NCBI GenBank assembly: GCA_945947845.1
Contig: CAMEZN010000028.1
Coordinates: 1 to 10,182, forward strand
From: an uncultured Mucispirillum sp.
Lineage (GTDB): Bacteria > Chrysiogenota > Deferribacteres > Deferribacterales > Mucispirillaceae
Length of the DNA stretch: 10,182 nucleotides
Direction: 5' to 3'
Shown here: piece by piece, positions 7,067 through 10,182 of the stretch
Layout: every line of letters begins with the position of its first letter
How positions within the stretch are numbered: the stretch's first letter is position 1
Notes under the pieces: model-generated
Database searches by the model: none
Told to the model about the DNA's origin: nothing
The model's input: the letters and a program-made list of their open reading frames with translations, nothing else
Program-made: the position numbers and the translations under genes

Positions 7067-7723
7067 TTATTGTCCACTTATAGGGTTAAATACTCCTTGA
7101 TTAAAAGGCTGCATATTACTGCCAGCAAATCCAAAAGTATTAGCAATATCTATTTGATAAACTGTATAACTTACACCTGCTGGTTTTGGTGGTAAATCTC
7201 TCCGCAGCGCAAGCGCCAGTTCAAAAGGTTCTAAGTAAAAACCAAAAATATAATTAAACTTCATTAATCCTGCTTCAACAATATAAAAATCTCCCCTATC
7301 AGCATACAAACGCTCCATAAGTGATGTAAGTGAAGCTGCATCAGTTCTTGAAATATTCGCAGCGGCTTTAATTAAAAGCAGCTCTCTATAAGCATTATCT
7401 GCTAAAGTGATTGTGCCACTACCACTTTGTGTATTATAAAAAGGGCTTACTCCAAATACATTATATCCTGAGCCATTAAAACCAAAAAAATCTGTATTTG
7501 ATGGTGTAGAGCTGACTTGGATATTTCTACTAATACCAATAATAATTCCCCAAACATCAAGCCCAACACCGCGGGCAGTTAATATGTTTAAAACATTATC
7601 GTAAAACAACTTAATATCAGCATCTGGTTTAATTAACTCATCAAAACCACGAAGCAAGCGTTTAATACGTTTAGATGCGCCATATTGAGATAATATTGTA
7701 TCATCTATATTAAAGCTGCTCAT
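7067..7723 (-). CDS. DUF2612-type phage baseplate/tail protein (gp48/I position)
   Basis: This 218-residue protein sits where Mu gp48 and P2 tail protein I are found, between the J-like baseplate wedge and the fibre. It resembles the DUF2612 family. An N-terminal helical part includes IKRLLRGFDEL and GVGLDVWGIIIGISR (53-67). A Gly/Phe-rich middle (GFNGSGYNVFGVSPF) follows, then AYRELLLIKAAANISRTD and a C-terminus with LPPKPAGVSY and FGFAGSNMQPFNQGVF, a typical family ending. Its ATG overlaps the upstream TGA by four bases (ATGA), so it is translationally coupled to the J-like gene. It probably links the baseplate rim to the tail fibre. Family membership is from memory of these motifs. Confidence 0.85.
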   Translation of the reverse strand: MSSFNIDDTILSQYGASKRIKRLLRGFDELIKPDADIKLFYDNVLNILTARGVGLDVWGIIIGISRNIQVSSTPSNTDFFGFNGSGYNVFGVSPFYNTQSGSGTITLADNAYRELLLIKAAANISRTDAASLTSLMERLYADRGDFYIVEAGLMKFNYIFGFYLEPFELALALRRDLPPKPAGVSYTVYQIDIANTFGFAGSNMQPFNQGVFNPISGQ

Positions 7724-8919
7724 AATAAACTCCCACTGATAACAACTTCTATATCATTAATATCAAGAGTTGGCATTTGAGTTGCATTAAATTCAGCAAC
7801 ATCAACATAGCTTTCATTTAACTCAATTTCTACTGAAGCAACACTTAAAACTCCAGTGTTTAAAATTGCCGGCACAAAACGAGTAGCATATAAAGTTTGT
7901 GCCATAGAAACAGGAGTAGAGCCGTCAACTCCATTAAAATTATCAAGCACGGCCTGCTGCACTAATGCTTGAATATTAGATGGCAAGTTTGCTGTATTAT
8001 TAATTGTTATTTTAATACCTATAGGTGTTGGCGTTGGTATTAATATATTATAATTAAATTCTGTGCCACGGCTGTTTGTATAACTAACTTGAGTATTTCC
8101 AACGGTGCCGCACCCCATATCTTTTTTGTTATATATAGTTTCTGCAATATTATCATTATTACCACCATAAATACTTATACATATAGAATGAGCAGTAATA
8201 TTAACACCTTCTATTTCAACAGCTTCATCTGTATCATTTTCTAACACCACAACTGCTACAACTCCTGGCAGATTAGCTAATGCTGCATATATTGCATTAA
8301 CTGAGCCTTGAGAATTAATTGCTACTGATTTTTGAATACGAGTTGCAAACTCTCTCTGTGATTCTTCATTTCTACCTACAATACCTGCAGCTGCATTTGT
8401 TACACTATCCCAGCCCGGAATTTGTGTAACAATAATAGTAGCAGTGCCAGCACCTACAGCAATGGGGCCAGTTTGTGTTGCTTGGAAATTAAGAACAAGC
8501 GAGCCTGATGCAGGTATTGTGCCAGCTTCAATATTTGTAAGCTGTATCCCATTTGTTGTTTGTATTACTGCTCCTGCTGGAATTACTACACCTTGCAGCC
8601 CAGTGCATGTGCATGCAACAACTGTTGCTGTTGCTGGCTGTCTTTGTAAAAAATAAAGCTGCGCAAGAGCATCTTGAAAAATACCTGTAGCAGTAGCAGG
8701 ATTAAGCTGGTTTGCTAAAAATATAAATTCGTTATCTTTATTCATTATTGATGCAGTCTGTGAATCAATAAGCTGCCCCTGCGGTGTTTCTGCAGCAGTA
8801 TTTAATTCTGGTAAGTCTGGGTTTTTAAATGCATCAACCCAAACCTGCTGAACAGCAGAACGCACATCTTCTACTGATTCTGCTATAAAGCCTTTATTTT
8901 CATCAAAAGTTATTGCCAT
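7720..8919 (-). CDS. Baseplate J-like protein (Mu gp47 family)
   Basis: This 399-residue wedge protein of contractile tails has the length of Mu gp47. The longer open frame begins at 8946, but the ATG at 8919 (MAITFDENKGF) is chosen because AAGGGG sits 8 bases before it and the upstream gene stops at 8930. Family features in order are LAQLYFLQRQPATAT (86-100), VVIPAGAVIQTTNG (111-124), GRNEESQREFATRIQ (182-196), the PGVVAVVVLEN segment, and GGNNDNIAETIYNKKDMGCGTVGN (252-275). It overlaps the next gene by ATGA. Two CRISPR spacers show short partial similarity to its N-terminal third (8571-8587 and 8632-8647). Confidence 0.94.
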   Translation of the reverse strand: MAITFDENKGFIAESVEDVRSAVQQVWVDAFKNPDLPELNTAAETPQGQLIDSQTASIMNKDNEFIFLANQLNPATATGIFQDALAQLYFLQRQPATATVVACTCTGLQGVVIPAGAVIQTTNGIQLTNIEAGTIPASGSLVLNFQATQTGPIAVGAGTATIIVTQIPGWDSVTNAAAGIVGRNEESQREFATRIQKSVAINSQGSVNAIYAALANLPGVVAVVVLENDTDEAVEIEGVNITAHSICISIYGGNNDNIAETIYNKKDMGCGTVGNTQVSYTNSRGTEFNYNILIPTPTPIGIKITINNTANLPSNIQALVQQAVLDNFNGVDGSTPVSMAQTLYATRFVPAILNTGVLSVASVEIELNESYVDVAEFNATQMPTLDINDIEVVISGSLL

Positions 8920-8929
8920 AATATACCCC

Positions 8930-9286
8930 TTATACAATATCCACATTAATAGCTGCAGTAGTGTTATTTTCTAATGTAATTAATACTTCTGCCTGTAATG
9001 CATTATCTTTTATTTCAATAATATTAACAGTGGCACTTTTTACAGCAGGCACATTTTCTGCTGCTTCTTTTATTCTTGCCCGGACAACTGATGCAGATAC
9101 ATTTCTTTTTAAACTAATTTCAAAGTGGGGAATACCCGCCTGCGTATCAAAATAAGCATCATTAGTAAACAGTTTAACGGCATTTGCCACCGCTTGCGCT
9201 ATGCTGTAATCATTATCAGCAACAGCTAAATTGCCAGCACTGTCTAATGTAATATCCCAGTTTTTATCTAATAATAATGATAACAT
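8930..9286 (-). CDS. Mu gp46-like baseplate protein (W/gp25-like)
   Basis: This 118-residue small baseplate wedge component is equivalent to P2 W and T4 gp25. The open frame extends upstream to 9379, but that would overlap the preceding gene. The ATG at 9286 lies one base after that gene's stop and gives the family start LLLDKNWDITLDSAGNLAV. Further features are QAVANAVKLFTNDAYFDTQAGIPHFE (31-56), with the conserved Gly-Ile-Pro, then RIKEAAENVPAVKSATVNII and a beta-rich end. Tight spacing on both sides (1 bp and 10 bp) places it in the tail operon. Confidence 0.9.
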   Translation of the reverse strand: MLSLLLDKNWDITLDSAGNLAVADNDYSIAQAVANAVKLFTNDAYFDTQAGIPHFEISLKRNVSASVVRARIKEAAENVPAVKSATVNIIEIKDNALQAEVLITLENNTTAAINVDIV

Positions 9287-9287
9287 A

Positions 9288-10046
9288 TTACACACTCTCT
9301 TTAATATTAGCATTTGTATATTGAGTAGATACAAATGGAATATTTGGCGGTGATGTTGGTGTTGAAGTGCCTGCCGCATTTGTATAATTATGAGTATGTG
9401 TATTTAATGCATCAGTAATGCTTTCATTAACTAATGCAAGAGTTGCATTTTCACCTAAGTTTATATTAGTTGCATTAATATTTACTTCACTATCTGCATT
9501 AACTTCTGCACTTTGGCAGTTTAATGTGATATTTTCATCAGCATTAACTTCTGCATTTTGGCAGTTTATCACTACATTACTATTTGCTTGAATAGTGATT
9601 GTATCCTCTTTTATTTCTATATAATTTTCAGGTTCATTCATCAAAATGCCGCCAATATAAACACCAGAATAGAGTGGAAAGTTTATAAATGTATCTGGCA
9701 TAATTTGTGATGAATCACCTTTTTTTATATTATTTGAATCTGATTTAAAAACTATAAAAAAACCAATATCACCAGGTTGTGGGTCTAACTTAACGGCAGT
9801 ATTACCTGCACCATATCTAAAATATGGCACATTAAATATTTTTGGCAGCTCTATTTTATTATTATCTGCATCACGCTGGGAGATTAAAGGCTTAACAGAC
9901 ACTTTTAAATTATCAGTATCAACATCAGTAACAGTAACTGCATAGCATGTATTAACTGTATAAGCGATTAATGAAGTAATTAAAAAATTACGCATATTAA
10001 ATTCTGATGTAAAATCTTCATAACTTGCTTGTCCTTTTGATTTCAT
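9288..10046 (-). CDS. Baseplate spike protein (Mu gp45 / gpV-like) with metal-binding tip
   Basis: This 252-residue membrane-piercing spike is predicted to sit at the baseplate centre as a trimer. An N-terminal OB-fold-like domain (about 15-140; VTVTDVDTDNLKVSVKPLI, DPQPGDIGFFIVFKSD) is followed by a repetitive beta-helix stretch (about 143-200) with 15-residue rungs of the form NCQ(N/S)AEVNAD. The apex has THTH (H217, H219), then TSTPTSPPN. An HxH motif near the C-terminus binds iron in the spike tips of P2 gpV and phi92 gp138, so the same is inferred here. The ATG at 10046 has AAGGAG six bases upstream. An out-of-frame ATG lies 5 bases earlier and is not used. It is the first gene of this run in the window. 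Confidence 0.88.
   Translation of the reverse strand: MKSKGQASYEDFTSEFNMRNFLITSLIAYTVNTCYAVTVTDVDTDNLKVSVKPLISQRDADNNKIELPKIFNVPYFRYGAGNTAVKLDPQPGDIGFFIVFKSDSNNIKKGDSSQIMPDTFINFPLYSGVYIGGILMNEPENYIEIKEDTITIQANSNVVINCQNAEVNADENITLNCQSAEVNADSEVNINATNINLGENATLALVNESITDALNTHTHNYTNAAGTSTPTSPPNIPFVSTQYTNANIKESV
9496..9568 (-). repeat. Tandem 45-bp coding repeat in the spike gene
   Basis: Bases 9496-9523 and 9541-9568 are identical at 27 of 28 positions, offset by 45 bp, which is exactly 15 codons. The repeat encodes successive rungs with NCQ-AEVNAD. In-frame duplication is a natural way for a beta-helical spike to change length, and the near identity at DNA level suggests it is recent. Confidence 0.85.
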
Positions 10047-10063
10047 ATCATTCTCCTTGTTAT

Positions 10064-10131
10064 AAAAAGCATCTAATTTATTTAGTGCTTTTTATTCTTT
10101 ATGATTTTTATTGTGGTGAACAATAAAAATC
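10064..10131. terminator. Two hairpins upstream of the spike gene, possible terminators
   Basis: Hairpin A (10064-10093) pairs AAAAAGCA with TGCTTTTT, then CTAA with TTAG after one bulged base. Hairpin B (10103-10131) is a perfect 12-bp stem (GATTTTTATTGT with ACAATAAAAATC) with loop GGTGA. On the minus strand hairpin A ends in TTTTT, 13 bases before the spike gene's ribosome-binding site. They may terminate an upstream transcript or pause entry into the tail operon. Stems are AT-rich, so strength is uncertain. The remaining 10132-10182 shows no supportable gene. Confidence 0.4.
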
Positions 10132-10182
10132 GGCAATATAAATAATTTATATTTCCTTATGTCTAGTTAAAAATGCCATTTT

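Larger units (their letters stand above)
4942..10182. mobile_element. Mu-like transposable prophage, right (tail-gene) end; continues beyond the window
   Basis: The genes run in Mu order: gp45, gp46, gp47, a gp48-position protein, tail fibre, accessory gene, phage end. All are on the minus strand. The boundary is placed at the TG at 4942, the terminal dinucleotide usual for Mu-family ends. From there outward the sequence is cas9 coding; inward it is non-coding with repeated TGCGATAA sites. Mu-family phages insert by transposition at nearly random sites with a 5-bp duplication, which here would be TTATA (4937-4941). The transposase, head and early genes and the other end lie outside the window. 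The exact base of the junction is inferred; the presence of a Mu-like tail module is directly supported. Confidence 0.87.

Noticed and set aside
6909..7100. Plus-strand open frame with a hydrophobic segment over the start of the tail fibre
   Set aside because: Overlaps the tail-fibre start and its Shine-Dalgarno on the opposite strand; no independent evidence for a gene.
8444..9155. Plus-strand open frames at 8444-8656 and 8961-9155
   Set aside because: Antisense shadows of the J-like and gp46-like genes, with no ribosome-binding sites or recognisable motifs.
10109..10130. TATTGTGGT stretch resembling the complement of the CRISPR repeat, considered as a tracrRNA anti-repeat
   Set aside because: Only about nine bases match, and the sequence is explained by the perfect 12-bp hairpin there; it lies deep in prophage DNA.
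10147..10182. Short minus-strand open stretch running in from the window edge and ending in TAA
   Set aside because: Only 11 codons are visible; it could be the C-terminus of an upstream phage gene but nothing supports it.

Overview
The window is an AT-rich, densely coded bacterial segment that joins two things. Bases 1 to about 4941 are a type II-C CRISPR-Cas locus. From 4942 to the right edge is the structural-gene end of a Mu-like transposable prophage. The low GC, the Mu-type contractile tail genes and the proteobacterial-style Cas9 C-terminus suggest a low-GC, probably host-associated, Gram-negative bacterium. I cannot name the species from sequence alone.

Bases 1-1074 are the right-hand part of a CRISPR array: 17 repeats (the first cut by the window edge) of 36 bp, and 16 spacers of exactly 30 bp. 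All visible repeats are identical. Each repeat contains a near-consensus promoter (TTGACC, 16 bp, TGTTATAAT) firing rightwards into the next spacer. This is the arrangement known from Neisseria and Campylobacter II-C systems. A 12-bp hairpin with a T-run (1083-1112) closes the array. Convergent to it on the minus strand lie cas9, cas1 and cas2. cas1 and cas2 look intact.

cas9 is doubly broken. Its 5' part (RuvC-I, bridge helix, start of REC) is absent, because the reading frame runs straight into the prophage end at 4942. An in-frame TAA at 2789-2787 also cuts off the last 116 codons of the PAM-interacting domain, although those codons remain in the same frame and recognisable.

The prophage portion reads leftwards on the minus strand: spike/baseplate protein (gp45-like), gp46-like, gp47-like J protein, a DUF2612/gp48-position protein and a tail fibre. 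After a 220-bp regulatory stretch comes an unrecognised 159-codon gene, then the phage terminus. The terminus carries two 23-bp-spaced copies of a TGCGATAA-containing site that look like transposase end sites.

The most striking observation ties the two halves together. Spacer 15 of the array (943-972) matches the prophage tail-fibre gene (6312-6341) at 27 of 30 positions, and two of the three differences are synonymous. A phage related to one recorded in the array therefore now sits inside that array's own cas9. The simplest reading is that lysogeny by a targeted, or nearly targeted, transposable phage was compatible with survival once cas9 was inactivated. The order of events cannot be decided from the window.
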